This document shows positions 11,823 through 25,100 of a stretch of DNA of 64,000 bases, piece after piece. The notes below the pieces were generated by a model that made no database searches, was not told the DNA's origin, and saw only the letters and a list, made by a program, of their open reading frames with translations. How positions within the stretch are numbered: position 1 is the first letter of the stretch; every line of letters starts with the position of its first letter. The DNA lies in assembly GCF_905220365.1 (NCBI RefSeq), contig NC_061141.1, positions 813,501 through 877,500 on the forward strand. The letters run 5' to 3'. The position numbers were made by a program, and so were the translations under genes. This stretch comes from Vanessa cardui. Taxonomy: Eukaryota > Arthropoda > Insecta > Lepidoptera > Nymphalidae.

Positions 11823-13694
11823 TATCCTCCACATGATAGATGGTTAATGTACACGAGAGACTATATAATATCCGTTTAGAAAAGGTTTTGCGAGATAACT
11901 GTTAAAAAAATCAAGTATTTTCCAACTTAAAGTTATATAAATTATCTTGTACAAATCCAAAGAGCCAAAAGTAAACGTTAATACGTCATCCTGACAAAAA
12001 TATAGAAAAATACATATCTATTCTTATGATGGAATGGTGACAAAATATGTTTTGAGTTTACTGTTGTTCCTAAACTATAATCATACTAACTTGGAATAAA
12101 AGCAAGTACGACCAATTATTTTAACCCTGTATCGTTACCATGTACATATTTAAGTTTATTTGTTTATTCGTCCATTATTTAAGGGCGATATACCAAGGCA
12201 AGTGGTGAGCAAAATGCCATGACCAAATAGGTTACGCTTTATTTGACAGATATAGGAAAACGACTTAAATTAATTTTATGCACAGATAATAATCTTGTAC
12301 AGTCATGGTAAGAAAAGGTTCGTCACCTTAATATCTATTTTCGTATGCTCAGGATGGTCGATAATCTGCTTTACCGATCGACATATTGCGGCGCAATGAC
12401 ATTATAAGTCACGTCTAGCAAAGAGTACTTTGTAAGTTTTTTTTTTAATTTTAAATGCAGTTGTCAGTTTAGTGATTTAGTTTCAAAAGGTACTAAAAGT
12501 ATGTCGTACACTTTGATGAAGGAAAAGAAATTGAAAACTGACGAAGGTTTTCTTACTCTGACTGTGCATTAAAAAAAAAAATATGAGTGTTAATTTTTTG
12601 TGCTATAAACATTATTGTACGTCACAATTTAAAAAAAAAATTCCGCTGTTTTGTTTTAAGTATTTTCTTCGCACGACATGTTTTTTTCTATACAATTTCT
12701 CAGTGATCCTTGTCATCGTAGTTAAATCTCAACATTTATAGCAACTAGCTACTTTAATAACATTACGGGTGTTTCAAAGGCGAAATTGTATGATGAATAT
12801 ATTTCCTACTTAGAATAATCATGTTATATTCAATGGTAACCGATGACTTAAACGCGGTAAGATATATTGCCTTAATTTTGTACTGATTTACGACATTTTT
12901 TAAATATAAGATAATCGAATTTAATGCAGAAATAAGTATTTTTAACGTAAGTTTATATCAGGCCGACTGTGATATAACTGTATTTGTAAGGCGTGTTTTA
13001 TATATGTTTAAGATAAATAAAATATGGTTTATGGTTAAAATGTTTTATTAATTATCACAATCTTACATCAGGATAATTAACTATTTTAATAAAATAAAGC
13101 TGTAACAGAGATCAATAATAACCTAAAATATAGTCTTAGTAATAAGTTGCTTCGTGTTACAATATAACATCAATAAAAAAGTGTGACCAGCACAAAAAAT
13201 ACATCCTTATAAAAGAACTGAACCGTCACAATACTAACAAAAAACCAGTCCCTTAAAAAGTGGGAATATTTGAAAAATAAATTTATATCAGTTTTATTAC
13301 GTATAAATTTTTTATATGATAACATTGACTAAAGTATTACCATCTCTTTCTCACGTTTGTGTATAAAAAGGATGGCAAATGTTTAGTCCAAACTTATTTA
13401 AACAAATATTCGTATAGTTTTCTTTGGTAGACAAATTTCAAATTTCCCTCATTGTATTAATAAATTCTTTACAAGAATTTTCTAGATTATCAAACTGAAA
13501 TGTTATTACTTCCTCTAAGTAAAATGTTGCCAGCTATCAGCGTCTCGACCAGAATTTTAGTGATTCTTCGTACATTTTAATAGTAAACAAGAAATCTTTT
13601 ACACGATTATTCTGAAAATTAGCGCAGTAAATATTTATGACAGCCTCTTAAGAGACCATAGACAAGAATATATGGATACGTTAGCCAAATGTGA

Positions 13695-16181
13695 TTAATT
13701 GTTATCAAAGGAAGGGTTCCGCAGTCCGGCGGATTTCTTGAAGTGAACCGCGAAAATATCCAAAGAGCGAAATATCACGTCCTTATTCACCTCCTTGTGG
13801 CTGAAGCTGGAGACGACGAGACGGACCGAATCGGATACGGTTTTCTCGCTGAACAGATATGTCTCTGAAAACATACAATTACATGTAGCATTAGGTATAT
13901 TGGCTTGAAGTAAAAAATAAAGTGTAAGTAATATTTTTCAATGCGTTCTCCTAAGAAGTATGATCCATACATATTACTTCAATTGGTGTATTGGGTAGTA
14001 AGTCAAAGACAAAACCTTTAATCAAAATAGAAGTGTTTACACTTTCTTACTGACTGTCGAAAATCTACCACCGGTTCGGAACATAATACCTCAGACCTGA
14101 GAAGAACCGGCGAAAGAAACTCAGCGGTTTTTTTTTTATAATGTCAATTTACAATTTACAGTAATAATCATATTCTTGTTATTTGAAACAGCCTGGAGGC
14201 GATCATCTCATTCCCAAGGTGTGCAGTCAATTAGAAAGTCATTAGTGCTGTAATATCCTTTAGCACACAAACGCTCTTTAACGATTCTTTTGAATTTTAT
14301 AATTGAATTTTGTCCCAGTAAAAATAAAAAGAGCCAGTGTTATGACCTTTGTATCTGACAAAGGACATAACGTTTTCATTCTAATAATTGCTGACGTATT
14401 GATAATATAAAGAATGTACGAGCGTTGGTTACTTACCATTAGGGTCCAATATCTACCACTGGTCTACCAATGTTACCATATTTATATGAGAAAATAAGTG
14501 TATACATTTACAGCAGGCGAGCACTAAAACTACCTGGAATCGATTTCGACACAATCTGGCACGTTTCATCGATATCAAACTTTCTGAGTTTCTTTTCGGC
14601 GGTCGCGTCCGCCGGCTTTGAGAGCTGGTCGAAGTACAAGAACACTTGCTTCTTCAACCAACCGCTGAAGTCATCCAACCACGCGGTTATCAGGGTTTCA
14701 GCTAGGTCTGTAAATGCCATGAATTAATATTATAGGTTTCACTTGTAGTGGCAAATATCACAGCTGATTAAGGCGTGTAATGTATTAGTACAAGCGTTTG
14801 TACTGAGGCATATTAGACTCGAGTTAGTAGTCTAGTGGAATATTAGCGGGTATAGAAGGGAATTTTTTGATTGAAAAAAAACAGTCACCTTTTTGAACCT
14901 GGGATTAGATCGGGATTTAGATCAACAAGGCAGTGTTACAACAAAAAGCATAAGTAGAGTGTATGCAATTTTTTAGTTGAGAAATTTAAATTTGTTAGGA
15001 AATATAACATGTTAAACTTGTATCTTGTTTAATGGTAGTATTTAAATACAATTGTGAAAATAATTTAGCAAATTTTGTTAGAATGATTTAATTATTTTGG
15101 TTTTGAAATGCTGAAAATTCGAAATATGCAATGGTATAAGTTACCAGCGCACAGTAGTGTAGCGAGCCGGAAGGCGAGGTGCTCGTCCGACACCCCCACC
15201 GCGCACCAGCTCTCCGCACTAGCGCACCAACCGCGGCCCACCGTCGCGCACCACTCCTCTGACACATAAAGCATACAATACATGTGTAATATAAATAGGA
15301 AGGTGTGTAGTGCAGTAAATAGTTGGGTTTAATGTAACAGACTATAGCACGACACAACTTAGATGTAGCATCGGTAAATTTCGTAAAACCGATCGCATCC
15401 GAATTGAGTACGCCATCCCAAATTATCAATATTTATTTGCTATGGGAATATGATCTTCACACAAACGTTATAACTTGTAATAGCATATGATTATATATTC
15501 AATTTGACTCGTTGATTTACACGCACTTGCTGTCTCGAGTTGAACTGACGCGACAATCTATAGCGACGAATAGCGTCGAACGGCGCGATAGGGAGTGTGC
15601 CGTTTATGCACATAGGTATTAAAGTAAACAGTAAAGTTACATATTCTATGACTAAAATATTTCACATCCGTGTATCTCATATTCTTTGGCATATATCATG
15701 TATAAAAGTCGAAGCATTGCATATGTGAAACAGAGTGTATCAAGTGCGTCACAGTCCGCATAATTGTAGCGTCTCGTTGATAAATCGTGAACCAGTTAGT
15801 GACTCATTATCCTCAACATCAGCCCAGCAATATTAGCAATTTCTACTGGTTGTGTGAATGTGTCTATCAAGTGCGTCACAGTCATCATAATTGTACCGTC
15901 TCGTTGATAAATCGTGAACCAGTTACTGACTTTCATTATCCTCAATAGGAGCAATTTCTACTGGTTGCGTGAATCGGCAGTGATCGGTTTATTTGAATTG
16001 GCTTTGGCTACGTGTAAGAGGCGTGGCACTCCGGCGATACGGAGGCAGAGGTCCTACCGAGGTCGAGGGGCGCGGGGGGCGCGCGGGGCGCGGCGGGCAG
16101 CGCGCGCAGCGGGTCGAGCGCGGCGTCCACGTGCCACAGCGCGCGCCGCGCCGCCCACAGCCGCGCCGCGCACGCGCCCAC
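13695..16181 (-). pseudogene. Orphan copy 2 of sorting-nexin exons 11-13
   Basis: Exons 16058-16181, 14534-14707 and 13695-13864, identical to those of unit 3 and intact. They are shadowed by unit 3, which lies between them and the rest of the gene. The intron 13865-14533 holds LINE-tail sequence (14003-14340) and a SINE-B remnant (14335-14465). Confidence 0.7.
15339..16016 (+). mobile_element. MITE family 1, copy in unit 2
   Basis: Copy of 9923-10600 carried along by the tandem duplication, not an independent insertion. Confidence 0.7.
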
Positions 16182-16780
16182 CTGCGCACGCGTTAAAGTC
16201 TAATTAAACTATTCTGTTTGTGTTTTGCTCATTTATCTTTTCACATGTTACAAAGTCAAAAACCTTTATTCAAAATAGAAGTGTTTACACTTTCTCATTG
16301 ATTGTCGATAATCTACCACCGGTTCGGAATATAATACCTCAGACCTGAGAAGAACCGGCGAAAGAAACTCAGCGGGATATTTCAGGACAGTACTTCAATA
16401 TTACAATACATCAACTTATTTAAAAAAAGAGTAAAAGAACACTTTCTCTCACAACTTTCATAAATTTGACCAATTTACTATTATCTTTTTTTTTACTGTA
16501 GATATATTTATAAAATTTGTGTATTTAGATGTGGTAAAAGTATAATAAATTAGTATATATGTATTTATTATATTATAGATATTATACCTGCTATATAACA
16601 CTATCTCTTACAGTGGGTTGGCTGAAAGAAAATTTCTTTTAGAAATAAGACCGCCATTGTGAACAATAAATTCATGTGTAAAATTACCATTTAAAATTTC
16701 ACAGTGTAATAAAGAGTATTATATATTATATATATACTTTATAACCTAAAAAATACACTTAAGACATTGCACTACAATGT

Positions 16781-17090
16781 ACAACAACAACAACAACAAC
16801 ATCCTGTAAATTCCCACTGCTGGGCTAAAGGCCTCCTCTCCCTTTGAGGAGAAGGTTTGGAACATATTCCACCACGCTGTTCGAATGCGGGTTGGTGGAA
16901 TACACATGTGGCAGAATTTCTATGAAATTTGTCACATGCAGGTTTCCTCACGATGTTTTCCTTCACCGCCGAGCACGAGATGAATTATAAAGACAAATTA
17001 AGCACATGAATCAGCGGTGCTTGCCTGGTTTTGAACCCGCAATTATCGGTAAAGATGCACGCGTTCTAACCACTGGGCCATCTCTGCTCT
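16781..17090 (-). mobile_element. SINE family A, unit 2
   Basis: Duplicate of the SINE at 11365; identical and at the same breakpoint. Confidence 0.85.
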
Positions 17091-17121
17091 CTAACTCTCG
17101 TCTATTTCTCTTATATTTCAG

Positions 17122-17238
17122 ATGTTTCTAAGCTTTAATGAGAAAACGAGTATCCTGGATCCTATTGACGACCCTGTCCGAACTCCTTGCCTCAAGAGGC
17201 GAGTCAGCGAAGAGCTGGACAGCGTCACATCACTGTGA
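17122..17238 (+). pseudogene. Orphan copy 3 of the last ABCA exon
   Basis: Same as the copy at 11706-11822, 5416 bp further right, with acceptor and stop intact. It lies 11 kb from the ABCA body and upstream of the sorting-nexin 3' end on the opposite strand. Confidence 0.85.
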
Positions 17239-19110
17239 TATCCTCCACATGATAGATGGTTAATGTACACGAGAGACTATATAATATCCGTTTAGAAAAG
17301 GTTTTGCGAGATAACTGTTAAAAAAATCAAGTATTTTCCAACTTAAAGTTATATAAATTATCTTGTACAAATCCAAAGAGCCAAAAGTAAACGTTAATAC
17401 GTCATCCTGACAAAAATATAGAAAAATACATATCTATTCTTATGATGGAATGGTGACAAAATATGTTTTGAGTTTACTGTTGTTCCTAAACTATAATCAT
17501 ACTAACTTGGAATAAAAGCAAGTACGACCAATTATTTTAACCCTGTATCGTTACCATGTACATATTTAAGTTTATTTGTTTATTCGTCCATTATTTAAGG
17601 GCGATATACCAAGGCAAGTGGTGAGCAAAATGCCATGACCAAATAGGTTACGCTTTATTTGACAGATATAGGAAAACGACTTAAATTAATTTTATGCACA
17701 GATAATAATCTTGTACAGTCATGGTAAGAAAAGGTTCGTCACCTTAATATCTATTTTCGTATGCTCAGGATGGTCGATAATCTGCTTTACCGATCGACAT
17801 ATTGCGGCGCAATGACATTATAAGTCACGTCTAGCAAAGAGTACTTTGTAAGTTTTTTTTTTAATTTTAAATGCAGTTGTCAGTTTAGTGATTTAGTTTC
17901 AAAAGGTACTAAAAGTATGTCGTACACTTTGATGAAGGAAAAGAAATTGAAAACTGACGAAGGTTTTCTTACTCTGACTGTGCATTAAAAAAAAAAATAT
18001 GAGTGTTAATTTTTTGTGCTATAAACATTATTGTACGTCACAATTTAAAAAAAAAATTCCGCTGTTTTGTTTTAAGTATTTTCTTCGCACGACATGTTTT
18101 TTTCTATACAATTTCTCAGTGATCCTTGTCATCGTAGTTAAATCTCAACATTTATAGCAACTAGCTACTTTAATAACATTACGGGTGTTTCAAAGGCGAA
18201 ATTGTATGATGAATATATTTCCTACTTAGAATAATCATGTTATATTCAATGGTAACCGATGACTTAAACGCGGTAAGATATATTGCCTTAATTTTGTACT
18301 GATTTACGACATTTTTTAAATATAAGATAATCGAATTTAATGCAGAAATAAGTATTTTTAACGTAAGTTTATATCAGGCCGACTGTGATATAACTGTATT
18401 TGTAAGGCGTGTTTTATATATGTTTAAGATAAATAAAATATGGTTTATGGTTAAAATGTTTTATTAATTATCACAATCTTACATCAGGATAATTAACTAT
18501 TTTAATAAAATAAAGCTGTAACAGAGATCAATAATAACCTAAAATATAGTCTTAGTAATAAGTTGCTTCGTGTTACAATATAACATCAATAAAAAAGTGT
18601 GACCAGCACAAAAAATACATCCTTATAAAAGAACTGAACCGTCACAATACTAACAAAAAACCAGTCCCTTAAAAAGTGGGAATATTTGAAAAATAAATTT
18701 ATATCAGTTTTATTACGTATAAATTTTTTATATGATAACATTGACTAAAGTATTACCATCTCTTTCTCACGTTTGTGTATAAAAAGGATGGCAAATGTTT
18801 AGTCCAAACTTATTTAAACAAATATTCGTATAGTTTTCTTTGGTAGACAAATTTCAAATTTCCCTCATTGTATTAATAAATTCTTTACAAGAATTTTCTA
18901 GATTATCAAACTGAAATGTTATTACTTCCTCTAAGTAAAATGTTGCCAGCTATCAGCGTCTCGACCAGAATTTTAGTGATTCTTCGTACATTTTAATAGT
19001 AAACAAGAAATCTTTTACACGATTATTCTGAAAATTAGCGCAGTAAATATTTATGACAGCCTCTTAAGAGACCATAGACAAGAATATATGGATACGTTAG
19101 CCAAATGTGA

Positions 19111-22100
19111 TTAATTGTTATCAAAGGAAGGGTTCCGCAGTCCGGCGGATTTCTTGAAGTGAACCGCGAAAATATCCAAAGAGCGAAATATCACGTCCTT
19201 ATTCACCTCCTTGTGGCTGAAGCTGGAGACGACGAGACGGACCGAATCGGATACGGTTTTCTCGCTGAACAGATATGTCTCTGAAAACATACAATTACAT
19301 GTAGCATTAGGTATATTGGCTTGAAGTAAAAAATAAAGTGTAAGTAATATTTTTCAATGCGTTCTCCTAAGAAGTATGATCCATACATATTACTTCAATT
19401 GGTGTATTGGGTAGTAAGTCAAAGACAAAACCTTTAATCAAAATAGAAGTGTTTACACTTTCTTACTGACTGTCGAAAATCTACCACCGGTTCGGAACAT
19501 AATACCTCAGACCTGAGAAGAACCGGCGAAAGAAACTCAGCGGTTTTTTTTTTATAATGTCAATTTACAATTTACAGTAATAATCATATTCTTGTTATTT
19601 GAAACAGCCTGGAGGCGATCATCTCATTCCCAAGGTGTGCAGTCAATTAGAAAGTCATTAGTGCTGTAATATCCTTTAGCACACAAACGCTCTTTAACGA
19701 TTCTTTTGAATTTTATAATTGAATTTTGTCCCAGTAAAAATAAAAAGAGCCAGTGTTATGACCTTTGTATCTGACAAAGGACATAACGTTTTCATTCTAA
19801 TAATTGCTGACGTATTGATAATATAAAGAATGTACGAGCGTTGGTTACTTACCATTAGGGTCCAATATCTACCACTGGTCTACCAATGTTACCATATTTA
19901 TATGAGAAAATAAGTGTATACATTTACAGCAGGCGAGCACTAAAACTACCTGGAATCGATTTCGACACAATCTGGCACGTTTCATCGATATCAAACTTTC
20001 TGAGTTTCTTTTCGGCGGTCGCGTCCGCCGGCTTTGAGAGCTGGTCGAAGTACAAGAACACTTGCTTCTTCAACCAACCGCTGAAGTCATCCAACCACGC
20101 GGTTATCAGGGTTTCAGCTAGGTCTGTAAATGCCATGAATTAATATTATAGGTTTCACTTGTAGTGGCAAATATCACAGCTGATTAAGGCGTGTAATGTA
20201 TTAGTACAAGCGTTTGTACTGAGGCATATTAGACTCGAGTTAGTAGTCTAGTGGAATATTAGCGGGTATAGAAGGGAATTTTTTGATTGAAAAAAAACAG
20301 TCACCTTTTTGAACCTGGGATTAGATCGGGATTTAGATCAACAAGGCAGTGTTACAACAAAAAGCATAAGTAGAGTGTATGCAATTTTTTAGTTGAGAAA
20401 TTTAAATTTGTTAGGAAATATAACATGTTAAACTTGTATCTTGTTTAATGGTAGTATTTAAATACAATTGTGAAAATAATTTAGCAAATTTTGTTAGAAT
20501 GATTTAATTATTTTGGTTTTGAAATGCTGAAAATTCGAAATATGCAATGGTATAAGTTACCAGCGCACAGTAGTGTAGCGAGCCGGAAGGCGAGGTGCTC
20601 GTCCGACACCCCCACCGCGCACCAGCTCTCCGCACTAGCGCACCAACCGCGGCCCACCGTCGCGCACCACTCCTCTGACACATAAAGCATACAATACATG
20701 TGTAATATAAATAGGAAGGTGTGTAGTGCAGTAAATAGTTGGGTTTAATGTAACAGACTATAGCACGACACAACTTAGATGTAGCATCGGTAAATTTCGT
20801 AAAACCGATCGCATCCGAATTGAGTACGCCATCCCAAATTATCAATATTTATTTGCTATGGGAATATGATCTTCACACAAACGTTATAACTTGTAATAGC
20901 ATATGATTATATATTCAATTTGACTCGTTGATTTACACGCACTTGCTGTCTCGAGTTGAACTGACGCGACAATCTATAGCGACGAATAGCGTCGAACGGC
21001 GCGATAGGGAGTGTGCCGTTTATGCACATAGGTATTAAAGTAAACAGTAAAGTTACATATTCTATGACTAAAATATTTCACATCCGTGTATCTCATATTC
21101 TTTGGCATATATCATGTATAAAAGTCGAAGCATTGCATATGTGAAACAGAGTGTATCAAGTGCGTCACAGTCCGCATAATTGTAGCGTCTCGTTGATAAA
21201 TCGTGAACCAGTTAGTGACTCATTATCCTCAACATCAGCCCAGCAATATTAGCAATTTCTACTGGTTGTGTGAATGTGTCTATCAAGTGCGTCACAGTCA
21301 TCATAATTGTACCGTCTCGTTGATAAATCGTGAACCAGTTACTGACTTTCATTATCCTCAATAGGAGCAATTTCTACTGGTTGCGTGAATCGGCAGTGAT
21401 CGGTTTATTTGAATTGGCTTTGGCTACGTGTAAGAGGCGTGGCACTCCGGCGATACGGAGGCAGAGGTCCTACCGAGGTCGAGGGGCGCGGGGGGCGCGC
21501 GGGGCGCGGCGGGCAGCGCGCGCAGCGGGTCGAGCGCGGCGTCCACGTGCCACAGCGCGCGCCGCGCCGCCCACAGCCGCGCCGCGCACGCGCCCACCTG
21601 CGCACGCGTTAAAGTCTAATTAAACTATTCTGTTTGTGTTTTGCTCATTTATCTTTTCACATGTTACAAAGTCAAAAACCTTTATTCAAAATAGAAGTGT
21701 TTACACTTTCTCATTGATTGTCGATAATCTACCACCGGTTCGGAATATAATACCTTAGACCTGAGTCTTCTCAGGTCTTTCGCTGAGTTTCTTTCACTCA
21801 GCGGGATATTTCAGGACAGTTCTTCAATATTACAATACATCAACCTCTTTAAAAAAAAAAGTAAGAGCACTTTCGCTCACAACTTTCATAAATATTTATC
21901 GTGGATTTATAATGGATTTTTACTATTATCTCTTTTTTTACTGTAGATATATTTATAATATTTGTGTATTCAGATGTAGTAAAAGTATAATAATTTAGTA
22001 TATATGTATTTTTTATATTATAGATATTTATGTAAACATAATACATATTATATTATAATTATTTTATATGTATATATATTATATTATAGTAAAACTGTTT

Positions 22101-25100
22101 CTTTTATATAATATGATTAAGAGTATCTAATGTTGCACTATTTATACCTGCTATATAACACTATCTCTTACAGTGGGTTAGCTGGAAGAAATTTCTTTTA
22201 GGAATAAGCCCGCCATTGTGAACAATAAATTCATGTGTAAAATTACCATTTAAAATTTCACAGTGCAGTAAAGAGTATTATATATTATATATATACTTTA
22301 TAACCTAAAAAATACACTTAAGACATTGCACTACAATGTACAACAACACGACAACAACAACAGCCTGTAAATTCCTACTGCTGGGCTAAAGGCCTCCTCT
22401 CCCTTAGAGGAGAAGGTTTGGAACACATTCCACTACGCTGTTCCAATGCGGGTTGGTGGAATACACATATAGCAGAATTTCTATGAAATTTGTCACATGC
22501 AGGTTTCCTCACGATGTTTTCCATCACCGCTGAGCACGAGATGAATTATAAACACAAATTAAGCACATGAATCAGCGGTGCTTGCCTGGGTTTGAACCCG
22601 CAAACATCGGTTAAGATGCACGCGTTCTAACCACTGGGCCATCTCGACTCTTCTACAATGTACATTTTATAGATATCCAAGACAAACATTATTTAACTAC
22701 AATAAAACAAATAACAAAAAATATAAACTTGATCTTTCGGTACTGCTAGAAGGCTAATGTCATTCTGGCAGGTTGGCTGACAACTCACACTCAACTCGGG
22801 CGAGGTACACACGTACGTCCAGTCGTGCAGTTGGCGGGGGGGCGCCTCCTCCCCCTCGGCGCCGACGGCTGTCTTTATCGAGTTAAAAACCCCCGTAACC
22901 GTGCGCTGGAATAACCTACGACAAGTTATAATAATAATAATAATAAATATGAGACAACATCACATACATTACTCTGATCCCAATGTAAGTAGCTGAAGCA
23001 CTTGTGTTATGGAACATCAGAAGTAACGACGGTACCACAAACACCCAGACCCAAGACAACATAGAAAACTAATGGTAATCTACATCGACTCGGCCGGGAA
23101 TCGAACCCGGGACCTCAGAGTGGCGTACCCATGAAACCCGGTGTACACACCACTCGACCAGGGATTTATATATTTTAATGTTATATGTACCAACGATTAA
23201 TATAAGTATACATACTGTTTCTTACTTATATCAAAACATATATTCGTCTCCCTCCCTCATTACTTATTGGGATATCGTTTAACCAATTAACGACCTTATA
23301 TAGAGATAATAAAAGCTTTGCTTTTCCTTGGTGGTAGGGCTTTGTGCAAGCCCGTCTGGGTAGGTACCACCCACTCATCAGTTATTCTACCGCCAAATAA
23401 CAGTATTCAGTATTGCTGTGTTCCGGTTTGAAGGATGAATGAGCCAGTGTAACTACAGGCACAAGGGACATAACATCTTAGTTCCCGAGGTTAGTGGCAC
23501 ATTGACGATGTAAGGAATAGTTAATATTTCTTACAGCGTCATTGTCTATGGGCGATGGTGACCACTTACCATCAGATGGCCCATATGCTCGTCCGCCACA
23601 CTATATTAAATAAAAAAAAATAAAAAAAAAGTTACACACTAACTCATAATACAGTTTATAAATTTATAGTTCTTGCAATCGTACAAAATATACATACTCT
23701 CTCTTACTTATATCAAAACATATATATTCGTCTCGCTCCCTCATTACTTATTGGGATATCGTTTAACCAATTAACGACTGTTATATAGAGATAAAAAGGG
23801 AATTAAAAGTAAAAGGGAATTTTTATTATACAAGTTCTACAAAAATCTCGGATAAGCTCAGAATACCACTTACATATTATATTTCCAACGGCTTATTTTA
23901 AATACAAACTCTATCTATATCTATATCAACTATAACTATTTGCAATTTTCGGGAGATTTCCCCATCAAAAATCGAATTATTAACTGTTAAAGTATTCGGG
24001 CTGTGTGCGCCTGACGAGTTTTAAAGAGCAATTTCCTAATATCAAGACGTTATTATACTTTTTTTTCTTTTTTTATGGTCTAGATTGGCGGACGAGCATA
24101 TGGGCCACCTGATGGTAAGTGGTCGCCATCACCCATAGACAATGGCGCTTTAAGAAATATTAACTATTCCTTACATTGTCAATGTGCCACCAACCTTGGG
24201 AACTAAGATGTTATGTCCCTTGTGCCTGTAGTTACACTGGCTCACTCGCCCTTCAAACCGGAACACAACAATACTGAGTACTGTTATTTGGCGGTAGAAT
24301 AACTGATGAGTGGGTGGTACCTACCCAGACGGGCTTGCACAAAGCCCTACCACCAAGTAAGTTAACTTGAAGTAATACGAAGAGCACTCACTTGTCTAAT
24401 CTCTGCATGTTGTTGGTGGCCTGGCCGGGGGAGGAGCCGCGGTCCAAGGTCATGTCGTACTCGTCTGAAACACAAATTTCTATCAAGATACAAAGATCCA
24501 AGAGAAGGGTTTATATGTATGTGGTTGTATGTATTTTCTTCCTTTCTAACTTTTCTAGCCGGTAAAAAATGAAAGCTGTTTATTGTATTATATTATATAT
24601 TCAAGTAGGCTTGACACTTTTGAATTCGTCATTTAAAATGTCATGTCATAAGACTGGCCTTCGGCTCGGGTTGCAATTTTACACGTGATATGATATAGCT
24701 CAGTTCACCCCGTGGTGTGTAATATAGTATTTTCGAACAATTTCATTTTTTCAATATGCACGTAATAGCACATCCTGGGCAAATTTTGGCACACCTTGAC
24801 AATTTGGTTTTTTCTTTGTGATATTGTAAAAAATATCCTTTTTTAAAACATTTGCACATGGCAGCATATATCGAGCACATTACGGCACAGTTATAATAAG
24901 TTGATTAAGTAAAGTAGCAGTGCTAACCGGACTTGAGGACTTAAGGACCTCCTCATAAAAATTGTATTTTTTGAATAAATTTACTTTATCAAGAGGCACA
25001 TCACATCATTAAGCACATTTTTTTAATAGAAATTCAAAAATTGCGGTGTCATCATAATGGACATTCATTTAACAATTATTTTTAGTTAAGATATTATATT

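Larger units (their letters stand above)
11675..17090. repeat. Tandem unit 2 (hybrid)
   Basis: Length 5416. Left part equals unit 3, right part equals unit 1. It begins inside ABCA intron 9 directly after the 5' end of the preceding SINE-A and includes ABCA exon 10 copy 11706-11822 plus sorting-nexin exon copies 13695-13864, 14534-14707 and 16058-16181. It is separated from the rest of both genes, so its exons are probably not used. Confidence 0.9.
17091..22652. repeat. Tandem unit 3 (sorting-nexin-proximal)
   Basis: Left part identical to unit 2 up to about 21755; right of that it diverges (extra AT-rich sequence and many substitutions) and ends with a full SINE-A that still has its right target-site duplicate. 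Its sorting-nexin exons (19111-19280, 19950-20123, 21474-21597) are the ones nearest the upstream exons. The region 10920-11360 and its counterparts are AT-rich intron with nothing else recognised. Confidence 0.9.

Noticed and set aside
22930..23165. tRNA gene
   Set aside because: Box A and box B are present, but the sequence recurs with a non-tRNA body and tail: a SINE. The same holds for all SINE-A heads.
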